Counted from the stretch's first letter, positions 16,262 to 25,090 are shown. The stretch: DNA of 64,000 nt from Planctomycetota bacterium (GCA_016207825.1 JACQZI010000038.1:30949-94948); one strand, 5' to 3'. Notes: generated from the sequence alone by a model not told the origin. Numbers and translations: made by a program.

Positions 16262-18247
16262 ATGAGCAACGAGCCTAAAAAACCGAAACAAAACCGGATA
16301 CCGGATGACCCGCCGCGTTCAAGGGGATTTTTATTCTTTATTCTCTTCTTTGGATTGCTTGGATTAATGGTTTACCTTGGTTATAATTTAGTCGGTCCTC
16401 AGCCGAAAAAAATCACCTTTCAAGAGCTTTATGAACAGGCAAATAATGGTTGGATAAAAAACATCGTCATAACAGGCTCGGACAAGGTCAAGGAAGCAGG
16501 GGGTGAATACAAGGATGGTTTTCCCAAAGGAGAGGATTTCAAGAAATTCAGCACCTATCCGTTCATGGAGATGGAACTCGACAAGGAAATACTCCAGAAA
16601 CTTTACATCGCGGTCGGCAAGGATAACATCCGTTTTGACCCGGGCAATTCTTTCTGGGAACAGATATTGCTTATCATGATTCCCTGGGTACTGATAATCG
16701 GCGTAATCTGGTATCTCTTTTTCCGGCAGATAAGGTCGGCCGACGGCGGCGGCCCTCCGGGTGTATTTTCCTTCGGAAAAAGCCGCGCCCGTTTTGCCTC
16801 GCGCGAACAGCGCAAAGTCACCTTTGCCGATGTCGCCGGAATCGAGGATGCCCGTGAAGAAGTCGGTGAAATAATAGAATTCCTTAAAAACCCCAAGAAA
16901 TTCCAGAAGATAGGCGCCAGAATCCCCCGCGGCGTCCTTCTGGTCGGCCCTCCGGGAACCGGGAAAACGCTCCTGGCAAAAGCCATCGCCGGGGAGGCTA
17001 ACGTCCCCTTCCTCTCCATGTCCGGCTCGGATTTCGTGGAGATGTTCGTCGGCGTGGGCGCCTCGCGCGTGCGCGATTTATTCAAGCAGGCGAAAAGCAA
17101 TTCGCCCTGCATCGTCTTCCTTGACGAAATTGATGCCGTCGGCCGCCACCGCGGCAGCGGCTTGGGCGGCGGGCATGATGAGCGCGAACAAACACTTAAC
17201 GCCATACTCGTTGAAATGGACGGATTCGATACGGATACCAGCATCATTATCATGGCGGCAACCAACCGGCCGGATGTCCTTGACCCGGCGCTTTTGAGAC
17301 CGGGCAGATTCGACCGCCAAATCGTGCTTGATATGCCGGATGTCAAAGGGCGCGAGGCAATCCTAAAAGTCCACGCGCGCAAAATAAAGCTTGACCCTTC
17401 GGTTGACCTTTCTCTTCTGGCAAAAACTACACCCATGTTTTCCGGAGCTGACCTGGAAGCGACCATAAATGAAGCGGCTCTGATGGCGGTTATGAAGAAA
17501 AGGGAAACCGCCTTGATGGAAGACCTCGAAGAAGCCCGCGATAAAGTCCGCTGGGGCCGCCAGAAACGCAGCCGCCAGATGGCCGAGGAAGACAAAAAAA
17601 TCACCGCCTACCACGAAAGCGGGCACGCGGTTGTTTCTTATGTCCTGCCGGAAGTGGAAAATGTCCATAAGGTCACCATCATCCCGCGCGGGATTTCACT
17701 GGGTTCGACCATGCTCCTGCCGGAAAAAGACCGTTACCACATGCATAAAAAATATGTCCTGGGAAACATCACCACCCTCTTCGGCGGCAGGGTGGCCGAA
17801 GAAACTTTCTGCACGGATATCTCGACCGGTGCCCGTTCGGATATAAAACAAGCCACCGATATGGCGCGGTCTATGGTCACCGAATGGGGAATGAGCGAAA
17901 AGCTTGGCCCCATAAGCTATACGGACAGCGAAGAACACCTATTCCTGGGAAGGGAAATCACCCGCTCCAAACCCCACAGCGAAATGACCGCCCAGACAAT
18001 CGATGATGAAGTAAAATCAATCATCACTTCCTGTTATAACCGCGCCAGGGAAATAATAAACGCAAATAAAGAGGTCTGCGCCAAAATGGCCCAGGCATTA
18101 TTGAAATACGAGGTTCTGAATACCGAGGACGTGGAAAAGATATTCAAAGGCGCTGATATCAATACGCTCCATGATAACGGGACCGCGCCGGCACCGGCAA
18201 AGGCAGAACCGGCCGCTCCAAATGCGCCTGAAATTAAACCAACATAA
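16262..18247 (+). CDS. ftsH: ATP-dependent zinc metalloprotease FtsH
   Basis: This is the membrane-anchored AAA+ protease that degrades misfolded membrane proteins and short-lived regulators. TM1 is about residues 20-41 ([20 protein letters not shown]) and TM2 about residues 137-157 ([20 protein letters not shown]), enclosing the small periplasmic domain. The AAA domain has Walker A GPPGTGKT at about 229-236, Walker [13 protein letters not shown] and the SRH segment [20 protein letters not shown]. The zinc motif HESGH is at residue 451. The C-terminal tail is Ala/Pro-rich ([15 protein letters not shown]), so length 661 is slightly above E. coli FtsH. A ribosome site AGAGGAG precedes ATG 16262. 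Twelve bp separate it from the NPCBM gene. Confidence 0.97.
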   Translation: MSNEPKKPKQNRIPDDPPRSRGFLFFILFFGLLGLMVYLGYNLVGPQPKKITFQELYEQANNGWIKNIVITGSDKVKEAGGEYKDGFPKGEDFKKFSTYPFMEMELDKEILQKLYIAVGKDNIRFDPGNSFWEQILLIMIPWVLIIGVIWYLFFRQIRSADGGGPPGVFSFGKSRARFASREQRKVTFADVAGIEDAREEVGEIIEFLKNPKKFQKIGARIPRGVLLVGPPGTGKTLLAKAIAGEANVPFLSMSGSDFVEMFVGVGASRVRDLFKQAKSNSPCIVFLDEIDAVGRHRGSGLGGGHDEREQTLNAILVEMDGFDTDTSIIIMAATNRPDVLDPALLRPGRFDRQIVLDMPDVKGREAILKVHARKIKLDPSVDLSLLAKTTPMFSGADLEATINEAALMAVMKKRETALMEDLEEARDKVRWGRQKRSRQMAEEDKKITAYHESGHAVVSYVLPEVENVHKVTIIPRGISLGSTMLLPEKDRYHMHKKYVLGNITTLFGGRVAEETFCTDISTGARSDIKQATDMARSMVTEWGMSEKLGPISYTDSEEHLFLGREITRSKPHSEMTAQTIDDEVKSIITSCYNRAREIINANKEVCAKMAQALLKYEVLNTEDVEKIFKGADINTLHDNGTAPAPAKAEPAAPNAPEIKPT

Positions 18248-18258
18248 AGGAATTATTT

Positions 18259-19476
18259 ATGAAAAAGGCATCAGGGTTGGGTTTATTATGCGTCATCCTT
18301 TTTACTCTGCCCGCAATCTCGCAAAACACCCCTAAAATCGAAATCTGCGATATGGATAATAACACCATCGCGGCAGACGGCATCTCTATTGATGCCGAAG
18401 GCAAATGCCACCTCACCTTAGCCGCGGGCGAACAGATAATCCCTTGCGACTCCGTCTTGGAAATAGTCTTTTCCCAATCCGCGCCCAGGAAATCCGCCGG
18501 CTGGGAATTCACACTCACCAATGGAGACACCGTCTGCGGGATAATCAAGGAAGCCTTAAAAGACGGCATCAAGGTGGAATCAGCTCTGCTCGGCGATGTC
18601 AACCTGGGATTTGGCTCCTTAAAAGCCCTAAGGAATTTATCCGGTTCCGCCCAGCCTGCTACGGAAAAGCAGGCAGAAGACACCATCCAGTTCTTAAGCG
18701 GTGATAGCGACAAAGGCGTCGTCGCGGAAATCACCAAAGATAGCCTGAAGCTGAATTCATCCGTCTATAAAAAGGAAAAGACCTATGCGCTCGACCAGAT
18801 AGCCCTGGTCACCATCTCCCAGCTTGCACCGCCGCCCGAAGAGCCCAAAGTGATTCTGGCGCTGATTTCCGGTATTGATAACAGCCGGCTGACCGGACAG
18901 ATTAAAAAGCTGGAAGGCAAAACCGTTTCTTTCTCCGCACCGTATAAATTTAATTCCGCCGGCAATTCAAACGAGCTCGTTATCGCGCTGGATAAAATCT
19001 CGCGGATTTCATTCAGGAACCCGAACTGCGTTTACCTTTCGGATATATCGCCCTCATCGGTAAAGGAATACCCAACCTTATATGACCCGGACCACATCAT
19101 CTTTCCCTGGAATTACCAGAAAGACCGTAACGTCATGAAGACTGGTCCCATCTCAGTGAAAGGCAAGAAATTTTATAAGGGTCTCGGCGTCCACGCCAAT
19201 TGCGAACTCACTTATAAGCTGGATGGCAAATTCAGGAAATTCATCGCCACTGTCGGGCTGGATGACACCGCGGAAGGCAAAGGCACGGTCCAGTTTGTTG
19301 TTTACCTTGACGGCAAAAAGGCCTATGAAAGCAAAGTCATGAAAGGCGACAGCGCTCCGGAAACTATCAATCTCGATACCTCCGGCGCCAAGGAACTGAA
19401 ACTGGTCCTGAATGACGGGGGCGATTTGCATATCCTCGACCGCGCCGCCTGGGCAGGCGCCAGACTGCTGAAATGA
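18259..19476 (+). CDS. Exported protein with C-terminal NPCBM domain
   Basis: A Sec signal (GLLCVILFTLPAISQ) precedes about 260 residues of beta-rich sequence. The C-terminal 130 residues match the NPCBM/NEW2 domain: the region SVKGKKFYKGLGVHANCELT YKLDGKFRKFIATVGLDDTA has the typical 'G-hGVHA...hdL.g....F.a.hGhDd' pattern, and ILDRAAWAGARLLK closes it. NPCBM modules are thought to bind carbohydrate and are very frequent in planctomycetes. Repeated short blocks in the middle (LDQIALVTISQLAPP, LDKISRISFRNP) look like a duplicated small beta domain. The protein probably acts at the cell surface or periplasm; no catalytic domain is seen. It overlaps comF by 4 bp. Confidence 0.8.
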   Translation: MKKASGLGLLCVILFTLPAISQNTPKIEICDMDNNTIAADGISIDAEGKCHLTLAAGEQIIPCDSVLEIVFSQSAPRKSAGWEFTLTNGDTVCGIIKEALKDGIKVESALLGDVNLGFGSLKALRNLSGSAQPATEKQAEDTIQFLSGDSDKGVVAEITKDSLKLNSSVYKKEKTYALDQIALVTISQLAPPPEEPKVILALISGIDNSRLTGQIKKLEGKTVSFSAPYKFNSAGNSNELVIALDKISRISFRNPNCVYLSDISPSSVKEYPTLYDPDHIIFPWNYQKDRNVMKTGPISVKGKKFYKGLGVHANCELTYKLDGKFRKFIATVGLDDTAEGKGTVQFVVYLDGKKAYESKVMKGDSAPETINLDTSGAKELKLVLNDGGDLHILDRAAWAGARLLK

Positions 19477-20336
19477 ACACAGAGTGTTCACTAAAGAACG
19501 AAAAAACTGAAGGACTAAAGAACAAATCGGTTTTTCGGTTTCTCCGTTCTTCCGTTCTTCGACTTTTCCATTCTTCAGTTATTCAGTTCATTCGTTCTTA
19601 CGTTTTTCAGTCTTCTCTCGACCTCGTCTACCCGCCGTATTGCCTTCGATGCCATAACGCCATCAAGCCCCTGACGCATAGCGCACAACGCGAATTTAAT
19701 CTTTATCTCTGCCCTGAATGCCTCGGACAAATCACGCCCATTAATGAAAGTAATGTGTGCCTCAAATGCGGGATGTCTCTGGGACCGCACAGCGGGAAAA
19801 GGGACAACTGTCCTTCCTGCAATACCATGCATTTCCTCTTTAGCGGAACGTCTGCCTACGGAGAATATAAAGACGCCCTCAAAGATATTATCCTCCTTTA
19901 CAAATACGGGAAGCAGAAGTTGCTGGCGGAGACTCTGGCAAAGTGTCTGGCTGAACGGCTGGAAAAGGAAAAAGAGATTTTGGGGAAGATTGATATTATC
20001 GTGCCGGTGCCCCTGACCAAGGCAAAGGAAAAGCAAAGGGGCTTTAACCAGTGCGAATTGATTGCGGGATATTTGGGGAGGCATTTCGGTAAACCCGTTT
20101 CGAAAGGGAGTTTGGTAAGGATAAAAGAAACCCCGGCGCAGGCAAGCCTGTCGAGGGCACAACGGATTGAGAACCTGAAAGACGCCTTTAAGGCCATGGG
20201 GGCGGAAGAATTCAAGGGTAAAAATATATTATTGGTGGATGACGTCATGACCACCGGCGCGACCGCGGGCGAGGTCAGCCGCGTCCTAAAACATTCCAAT
20301 GCCAAAAGCATTTACGTCGCGGTGCTGGCGAGGTAA
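19473..20336 (+). CDS. ComF-family phosphoribosyltransferase-like protein
   Basis: ComF proteins pair a zinc ribbon with a phosphoribosyltransferase fold and act in DNA uptake in some bacteria. Residues about 50-120 carry two cysteine motifs each (CLRC, CPEC, CLKC, CPSC). The C-terminal domain has IIVPVPLTKAKEKQRGFNQCELIA and the PRPP-binding loop ILLVDDVMTTGATAGE. The first roughly 48 residues (MNTECSLKNEKTEGL then FRFLRSSVLRLFHSSVIQFI) do not fit the family: their DNA is a run of 10-11 bp degenerate repeats (GTTCTTC and its complement). The true start may be further in, but no better start with a ribosome site is visible. No other competence gene is nearby. Confidence 0.85.
   Translation: MNTECSLKNEKTEGLKNKSVFRFLRSSVLRLFHSSVIQFIRSYVFQSSLDLVYPPYCLRCHNAIKPLTHSAQREFNLYLCPECLGQITPINESNVCLKCGMSLGPHSGKRDNCPSCNTMHFLFSGTSAYGEYKDALKDIILLYKYGKQKLLAETLAKCLAERLEKEKEILGKIDIIVPVPLTKAKEKQRGFNQCELIAGYLGRHFGKPVSKGSLVRIKETPAQASLSRAQRIENLKDAFKAMGAEEFKGKNILLVDDVMTTGATAGEVSRVLKHSNAKSIYVAVLAR
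19490..19615. repeat. Short 10-11 bp degenerate repeats in inverted arrangement, inside comF 5' end
   Basis: About 40 bp of AAGAAC-type units are followed by about 70 bp of their complements (GTTCTTC, TTCTTCAG, CGTTCTTACG). The halves can pair over roughly 30 bp with about three quarters matching. Related repeats bracket the four-helix-bundle genes. Confidence 0.6.
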
Positions 20337-20510
20337 ACCGCAATCCTTATTCCTCATGCCAGAGTAAAGCGATTCAGCTTTAGCCCCTTATTTATTAATA
20401 TCAAACATATCTCTTATCCGAAGTATTTATTGCGGAAAGAATCATATCAATCTGAACCAAATAAACTTTGGAACGGCTAGAAATTTCGCACCCTGCCGGA
20501 TAGTCTAAGT

Positions 20511-20590
20511 TACCCCCCTCTACCCATCCCCCCTATCCCCCCTTCCCTACCCCAATTCGGGGGGAGTAGAAAAACTGGAATAGGGGGTGC
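20511..20590. repeat. C-rich/G-rich tract upstream of array 2
   Basis: A run of C5-C6 blocks separated by TAC or TAT (CCCCCCTCTACCCATCCCCCC and on) ends with GGGGGGAGTAG and TAGGGGGTGCG. Such spacing can form hairpins, G-quadruplexes or i-motifs. Similar tracts occur beside the other 22-bp arrays. Outside this tract and the array, the 20337-21297 gap shows no gene. Confidence 0.6.
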
Positions 20591-20667
20591 GACGGAAAGT
20601 GAATTTAGTCAAAATCGAAATGTCAAGGGGAGTTTTAGAAAAGTGTGGCGCATAACACAGGAAAATC

Positions 20668-21214
20668 AAGCCTTAGCAGGCATGGGAAGTACCTCGGACG
20701 TTCCTGAAATCCATTTTTCTTTAATGGGGTATACCGGCTCGCACCATGGAGCATAGTAGTTATTAAGATGGGGTCGGGTAGCTTTTAGAATGGAGTCTGG
20801 TAGCTCTTACCTATACGTATTATAGCTTTTAGGATGGGGTCAAGTAGCTTTTACCTATATGTATTATAGCCTTTAGGATGGGGTCAGGTAGCCTTTACCT
20901 ATACGTATTATAGCCTTTAGGATGGGGTCAAGTAGCTTTTACCTATATGTAGTATAGCTTTTAGAGTGGGGTCAGGTAGCTTTTATAATGGAGTCTGGTA
21001 GCCTTTAGGGAGGAGTATACCCACCCCCTCCGGCTGAAACCGCATTTAATTGAGATATAAATCGATATATTGCTTTTCAGGGGAATTGGGTATTGGCTGA
21101 TTTCCGGAAAAGTGCCCCTTAGATATCAGGAAAATCACCTAATTCTGCGTAATATTAATCTGGAGTCCCCGAATCCCATAGGGATGAGTGGGAAGCCTTA
21201 GCAGGCGTGGGAAG
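20668..21214. repeat. Direct repeats flanking array 2
   Basis: The 22-base sequence beginning AAGCCTTAGCAGGC occurs at 20668-20689 and again at 21193-21214 with one mismatch. The two copies bracket the tandem array in the same orientation, as if marking the edges of a unit. Confidence 0.65.
20757..21020. repeat. 22-bp tandem array 2 (12 units, alternating A/B)
   Basis: Twelve units of exactly 22 bp start with TAG(C/T)TTT or TAGCCTTT at 20757, 20779, 20801 and so on to 20999. Two unit types alternate over most of the array: A continues AGGATGGGGTCAGG and B continues ACCTATACGTATTA, giving a 44-bp higher-order repeat. There is no indel across 264 bp. Confidence 0.92.
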
Positions 21215-21297
21215 CGTCCCCCTTGTCGATGTTTTACTCCCGTCTTAATTCCGGCCATTCGGGACAGCCCTCTAAAGAGGGCGTCCGGATTATAATA

Positions 21298-21600
21298 TTA
21301 TTTTTGTTCCTCTTCTTTTTTCGTTGGAATATCATTCATAGCCTGCATTGTTTTTAATAAAGGTGCTACCATTTCCGTGAATGATTCAGGGGGCTTGCTT
21401 AAGTCCACCCCTTTTATATCAAGTTCTTGAAATACCTTCTTGGCTTGGGGCCAGACTATTGCGATGGCTTCTTTTTCCCGCCTCCGAAACGCCCGGTAGG
21501 CGGCTTCGTCAGCATCACGGGAGAATCGCATATATGAATATGCCGATAGTGCCAGGGCGATAATGCTTGCCGCAAACGCGGAAATCGTCAATGCCTTCAT
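21298..21600 (-). CDS. Small membrane-anchored protein
   Basis: This protein has 100 residues. One N-terminal membrane segment (ALTISAFAASIIALALSAYSY) is followed by an Arg/Glu-rich helix (DEAAYRAFRRREKEAIAIVW) and a charged end (DIPTKKEEEQK). The start at ATG 21600 follows AAGGAGG with a 5-base gap; an upstream start at 21630 would add ten residues before it. It lies 34 bp downstream of coaX on the same strand and may share its transcript. I recognise no family. The single anchor with a cytoplasmic or periplasmic coiled helix resembles small planctomycetal hypothetical proteins. Confidence 0.65.
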   Translation of the reverse strand: MKALTISAFAASIIALALSAYSYMRFSRDADEAAYRAFRRREKEAIAIVWPQAKKVFQELDIKGVDLSKPPESFTEMVAPLLKTMQAMNDIPTKKEEEQK

Positions 21601-21633
21601 CTTTTCCTCCTTTTTGATAATTTGGGACACGTC

Positions 21634-22425
21634 CTATTTTTTATGATTCCCTGCGCAGTAAGCCAAAACCAGCCCTTCAAGCGTTAAATCGGGCATGATT
21701 TCATCTATCCCCTTAAAAGCACCCTTGATAAGTGCGGCATCACCGCCCGTGGCGATAACATAAGGTTTCTTTCCCAACTCCACGGTAATTCTTTCCACCA
21801 GATATTTCGTCATGCCCATCCACCCCAAATAAATTCCTGAATTCATGGCTTCTTCGGTATTCTTCCCGATAGCCTTTTTCGCCCTCTTCGGCTTAATCAA
21901 CGGGAGAAGCGCGCAATCATTGTGCAACGCGCGCGCCATAGTCGCCAGCCCCGCCGCTATCGCTCCTCCCAGGAACTCTCCCCTGGCGGAAACGACATCA
22001 AATGTCACGGCTGTCCCGAAATCTATTACCAATGTGAGCTTCTTTTTCTTCTGATACGCCGCAAAGGCGTTGAGTAATCTATCTAAACCAACTTTCCCCG
22101 GCTCTTTTACCCGAACCGGCATGGGCACCTTAAAATCCCTGCCTGCCTTCAGGAGTTTCAGGCCGAATGACTTCTTCACCCATTGCGCCAGATACTTTTC
22201 CGCCTTTGGGTTAGTGGAGACCATCAAAGCCCGGTCAATCTTCGCGCGGGACAAAGCTTTAAGATGCTTGTTGCGTGATATCTTACCGGCATCCTTGGTA
22301 GAAATAATTCCCCTGCCGACCATTTTATTGTCTTTAAATACCGCGATATGGCAGTTGGTGTTGCCGAGACTGATGGTTAAGACTGTTAGGCCGTTAGGAC
22401 CGTTAGTTCTGTTAGGGTTGTTCAT
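21634..22425 (-). CDS. coaX: Type III pantothenate kinase
   Basis: CoaX phosphorylates pantothenate in the first step of coenzyme A synthesis. The ASKHA-fold motifs are present: phosphate-1 loop ISLGNTNCHIAVF (usually DIGNT; the Asp is Ser here), VGLDRLLNAFAAY, the catalytic segment VIDFGTAVTFDVVSARGEFLGGAIAAGL and the adenosine loop YVIATGGDAALI. The first 17 residues (MNNPNRTNGPNGLTVLT) are encoded by 10-11 bp degenerate repeats (CTGTTAGG, CCGTTAGG) that continue into the upstream gap, so the original N-terminus was overwritten. The missing first Asp in the phosphate loop may be part of that change and could affect activity. Confidence 0.9.
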   Translation of the reverse strand: MNNPNRTNGPNGLTVLTISLGNTNCHIAVFKDNKMVGRGIISTKDAGKISRNKHLKALSRAKIDRALMVSTNPKAEKYLAQWVKKSFGLKLLKAGRDFKVPMPVRVKEPGKVGLDRLLNAFAAYQKKKKLTLVIDFGTAVTFDVVSARGEFLGGAIAAGLATMARALHNDCALLPLIKPKRAKKAIGKNTEEAMNSGIYLGWMGMTKYLVERITVELGKKPYVIATGGDAALIKGAFKGIDEIMPDLTLEGLVLAYCAGNHKK

Positions 22426-22490
22426 AATGTTAAGACTGTTAATACAGTTAATCAGTTAAGACCGTTTATACCGTTAGTCAGCTAAGATAA
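22377..22490. repeat. 10-11 bp degenerate repeats, coaX side of the four-helix-bundle gene
   Basis: Units such as GACTGTTAGG, CCGTTAGGA, CAGTTAATCA and ACCGTTAGTC follow one another for about 110 bp, covering the coaX start and the space up to the four-helix-bundle stop. Confidence 0.7.
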
Positions 22491-22871
22491 TTAAGATTTT
22501 TCTGCTTTTTGGTATTTTCTTAGATATCTTAAAAATCCGTCTATTAATTGCCTGCCTTTAACACATTCATCATATATCTGGTTAAATTCTTTATCGGTTA
22601 TATATTTCTGGTCTAAGGCAACGTATAAACAACTCTGGACTTCCGAAGCCGAACGCCTTGAATAAGTAAGGAAACGGATAAACTCCCTGTTTGACTGGCT
22701 GGCAAAACCTTCGGCGATATTGGTCATGATTGAAATTGCGGCGCCGGTAATCTGGTCGCGCAACCTGTAATCAGAAGAAAACCTATCTCTCTTGGCTATA
22801 GCATAAACATTTTTCACAACAAGCCTTGCCTGTTTCCAGCACTCTAAATCTTCAAAACTGGTTATTTTCAT
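22491..22871 (-). CDS. S23/four-helix-bundle protein (TIGR02436 type)
   Basis: This 126-residue protein belongs to the family first seen as ORFs within 23S rRNA intervening sequences. The pattern is FEDLECWKQARLVVKNVYAI, LRDQITGAAISIMTNIAEGF, NREFIRFLTYSRRSASEVQSCLYVALDQKYI and a last helix. The family forms pentamers of four-helix bundles; related Avd proteins bind RNA in diversity-generating retroelements. The start is ATG 22871 (MKITSFEDLECW): the open frame runs 50 codons further upstream, but only through repeat DNA. The gene is framed on both sides by 10-11 bp repeats and interrupts a same-strand run of ABC exporter genes and coaX, so it looks inserted. Confidence 0.88.
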   Translation of the reverse strand: MKITSFEDLECWKQARLVVKNVYAIAKRDRFSSDYRLRDQITGAAISIMTNIAEGFASQSNREFIRFLTYSRRSASEVQSCLYVALDQKYITDKEFNQIYDECVKGRQLIDGFLRYLRKYQKAEKS

Positions 22872-23016
22872 AGCGTTCGTTGTTACTGTTATTACTGTTA
22901 AGACCGTTAATTCAGTTAAAGCCGTTAAAACTGTTAACGGTTCAAACCGCCCCAACTGTCTCAACTGACTTAACGGAACCAACCGTCCCAACGGGCTCAA
23001 CGGTCTAAACGGTCTA
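22872..23016. repeat. 10-11 bp degenerate repeats, exporter side of the four-helix-bundle gene
   Basis: Units (TTACTGTTA, AGACCGTTAA, AGCCGTTAAA) switch orientation at CTGTTAACGGTT near 22933 into complementary units (CTTAACGGAA, CTCAACGGTCTAAA). The right end supplies the stop codon of the ABC permease gene. Confidence 0.7.
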
Positions 23017-23982
23017 AACAAGAATATCTTTTTTCTTCAGCACAATGAGCGACGGAACGGAGAATAAAATAATATAGCCTATCGGAACAAGGGCGCTTTT
23101 TGCCACCATGGGCAGCCACTTTTCGAGATATAACGAGGAGTTTTTAATCTCTCCCGTTCCAAATCCGAGGAGCTGGTCAAGCACGGAAAACGCCCAGCTG
23201 TCTCCGCTATACGCCTTGGCGAGAGAGGAAAGCTGGTCCAGGTAAAAGACGTCGTAATAGGAAAAGAAATATGTGCCGGCATTATCGAATATGGAAATGA
23301 TGAAGTAATCCATGATGAGATAAATCAGAATCGCCGCGGCAATCGCCACGCCTACGTTTTCTACCAGCGTGGAAATCAAAAGCCCCAGGAAGATGGTCGT
23401 GATAAAGGGCAGGATGACCAGCAAAAATGTGTATATCGTGTAGCGAACCATGAGCGCCAGCTCGCCCTGTTCAAACGGGACATCGCCATAGGTGGGGTTG
23501 GTCACCTTGCTGAATCCGTAAACGATATCAACCAAAACAAAGCTCAATAATTCTATTAAGAGGACTATCATCATCGCGACGATGATAAGGGCAAATGCCT
23601 TGGAGATAAAGAATTCACTGCGCCTGACCGGCCGGATAAGCATCATCCTGATGGTGCCGGTGGTCATCTCACTGGAGATAGAAAGGCTGGCGCATATCAG
23701 GATAAAAATCGTCGCCAGTCCGAACCCGTTCATGCAGGCACGCGTTAAGGGGCCGAAGCCTCCGTCCGGGCGTGACGCCTCGACGGGCTTGGCGGTCTCT
23801 TCCAGATTCTCTACTTCACCGCCGCCACTTGAGGTTTTGCCGGACGGCGCGTTCCAAGAGACTTCCCAGAAGATAGAGAAAACCACCACCAGTATGATTA
23901 AGAAAAGGGCAATGTAAAATATCCGCTGGCGCATCAGCTTGCCCAGTTCCACTCCGGTCAGGTCTATGATTCGTTTGAACAT
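23014..23982 (-). CDS. ABC-2 type transporter permease
   Basis: This is the membrane subunit of an ABC exporter. The first helix (IFYIALFLIILVVVFSIFW) is followed by a soluble loop and then about five further membrane segments (GFGLATIFILICASLSISSE, ALIIVAMMIVLLIELLSFVL, ILPFITTIFLGLLISTLVEN, GVAIAAAILIYLIMDYFIIS). SISSEMTTGTIRMMLIRPVRRSEFFISKA is the signature of ABC-2 permeases of the bacitracin or gliding-motility type. The substrate is unknown. The ATPase gene lies 123 bp upstream. The extreme C-terminus and stop codon are in the repeat nest of the four-helix-bundle gene. Confidence 0.88.
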   Translation of the reverse strand: MFKRIIDLTGVELGKLMRQRIFYIALFLIILVVVFSIFWEVSWNAPSGKTSSGGGEVENLEETAKPVEASRPDGGFGPLTRACMNGFGLATIFILICASLSISSEMTTGTIRMMLIRPVRRSEFFISKAFALIIVAMMIVLLIELLSFVLVDIVYGFSKVTNPTYGDVPFEQGELALMVRYTIYTFLLVILPFITTIFLGLLISTLVENVGVAIAAAILIYLIMDYFIISIFDNAGTYFFSYYDVFYLDQLSSLAKAYSGDSWAFSVLDQLLGFGTGEIKNSSLYLEKWLPMVAKSALVPIGYIILFSVPSLIVLKKKDILV

Positions 23983-23989
23983 ATATATA

Positions 23990-24100
23990 TTTTTCCCCCT
24001 CCCTTAATGGGAGAGGCTAGCCTGCCTGCCGGCAGGCAGGGGGGAGGGTAAAAATCACCCCCACCTTTCCTCCCCCATCAAGGGGGAGGGATTATCCATA
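23990..24100. repeat. Palindromic repeat between exporter genes
   Basis: GCCTGCCTGCCGGCAGGCAGG forms a near-perfect palindrome around 24020-24041. It is flanked by CCCTCCCTTAATGGGAGAGG and CTCCCCCATCAAGGGGGAGG, each a hairpin. No coding potential. Confidence 0.65.
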
Positions 24101-24105
24101 AACGC

Positions 24106-25050
24106 TCACATAAGTCCTATAAAATATTCCTCCAGGGTTTTGCCGGAGGATGTTATTTCCGAAACACGCACCCCATTAGTAACAAGAAGCCCATTAAGCT
24201 CGGCCATTTTTTCCTGAGGGCATTCCAGGTGTATTTCGTTTTTGATATCATTAAACGAAGCATTCTTGACCCAATCCATCTTTTCGGCCAATTCAAGCGC
24301 CTTGCCGGGAAGGTCTGCTTTAATCCGGATATTCGCGGCGCCTGCCTTGGCAACGAGCTCGGCTATGGCACCCTGAGCGACCATGGCGCCCTGCTTTATA
24401 ATGCCGACACGGTTGCAGATAAGCTCGATTTCCGATAACAAGTGGCTGGAAATCATGAAGGTTATCTTAAACTCTTTATTCAACCGCTTGATGAGGTTCC
24501 TTATATCCACAATGCCCTGCGGGTCAAGCCCATTGGTCGGCTCATCCAGAATAACCATTAAAGGATTGCCGGATGGCGAATGCGGAGTGCGGAGTTGGAC
24601 AAGAAGCGCCTGCGCGATGCCCAATCTCTGGCGCATACCCTGCGAATAGCCGCGGACATTGTCATTGGCGCGCTTTAAAAGCCCCACCCAATCGAGAACC
24701 GTTTCCAAATCGCTCCGCTTAAACTTCAGGCCGCCGATTTTAGAGAGCGTTTTCAGGTTATTATATCCGGAAAGGTAATTATAAAAAGCCGGGATTTCGA
24801 CCAGCGCGCCGACGGTCTTTTTTATCTCCAGATGCGCTTTCTTGAGTTCCTTATCATAAAACCAAATCTTGCCGGCGGACGGCGCGATTAAAGAAAGGAG
24901 CATGCGGATGGTAGTGGTTTTCCCGGCGCCGTTTAAGCCGAGGAATCCATAGATATCACCCTGCCGCACCTCCAGGCTGAGGGAATTCACCGCCTGCAAT
25001 GAACCGAAGCGCTTGGATAAGCTTTCTGTTTTTAGTATAATCTCTTGCAT
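24106..25050 (-). CDS. ABC transporter ATP-binding protein
   Basis: This is the ATPase of the exporter whose permease follows. It has Walker A GLNGAGKTTTIRML, signature GYSQGMRQRLGIAQALL, Walker B MVILDEPTNGLDPQG and the H-loop ISSHLLSEIE. The C-terminal 80 residues are the extension typical of CcmA/BcrA-type exporters. Between the signature helix and Walker B there are about a dozen extra residues (QLRTPHSPSGNP) where the family normally has only a few. Their DNA is a run of GCGGAGT-type short repeats, so this is probably an in-frame repeat insertion at a surface turn. The function of the motifs should not be destroyed. Confidence 0.9.
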   Translation of the reverse strand: MQEIILKTESLSKRFGSLQAVNSLSLEVRQGDIYGFLGLNGAGKTTTIRMLLSLIAPSAGKIWFYDKELKKAHLEIKKTVGALVEIPAFYNYLSGYNNLKTLSKIGGLKFKRSDLETVLDWVGLLKRANDNVRGYSQGMRQRLGIAQALLVQLRTPHSPSGNPLMVILDEPTNGLDPQGIVDIRNLIKRLNKEFKITFMISSHLLSEIELICNRVGIIKQGAMVAQGAIAELVAKAGAANIRIKADLPGKALELAEKMDWVKNASFNDIKNEIHLECPQEKMAELNGLLVTNGVRVSEITSSGKTLEEYFIGLM

Positions 25051-25090
25051 TCTTCAAACACCAAATCATTTCCGCCTATGTCTCGAGATA

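Noticed and set aside
22872-23021. N-terminal extension of the four-helix-bundle protein to 23021
   Set aside because: The extra 50 residues (SPLGRLVPLSQLRQLGRF and on) are a translation of 10-11 bp repeats and have no ribosome site; the family starts at MKITSFEDLECW (22871).
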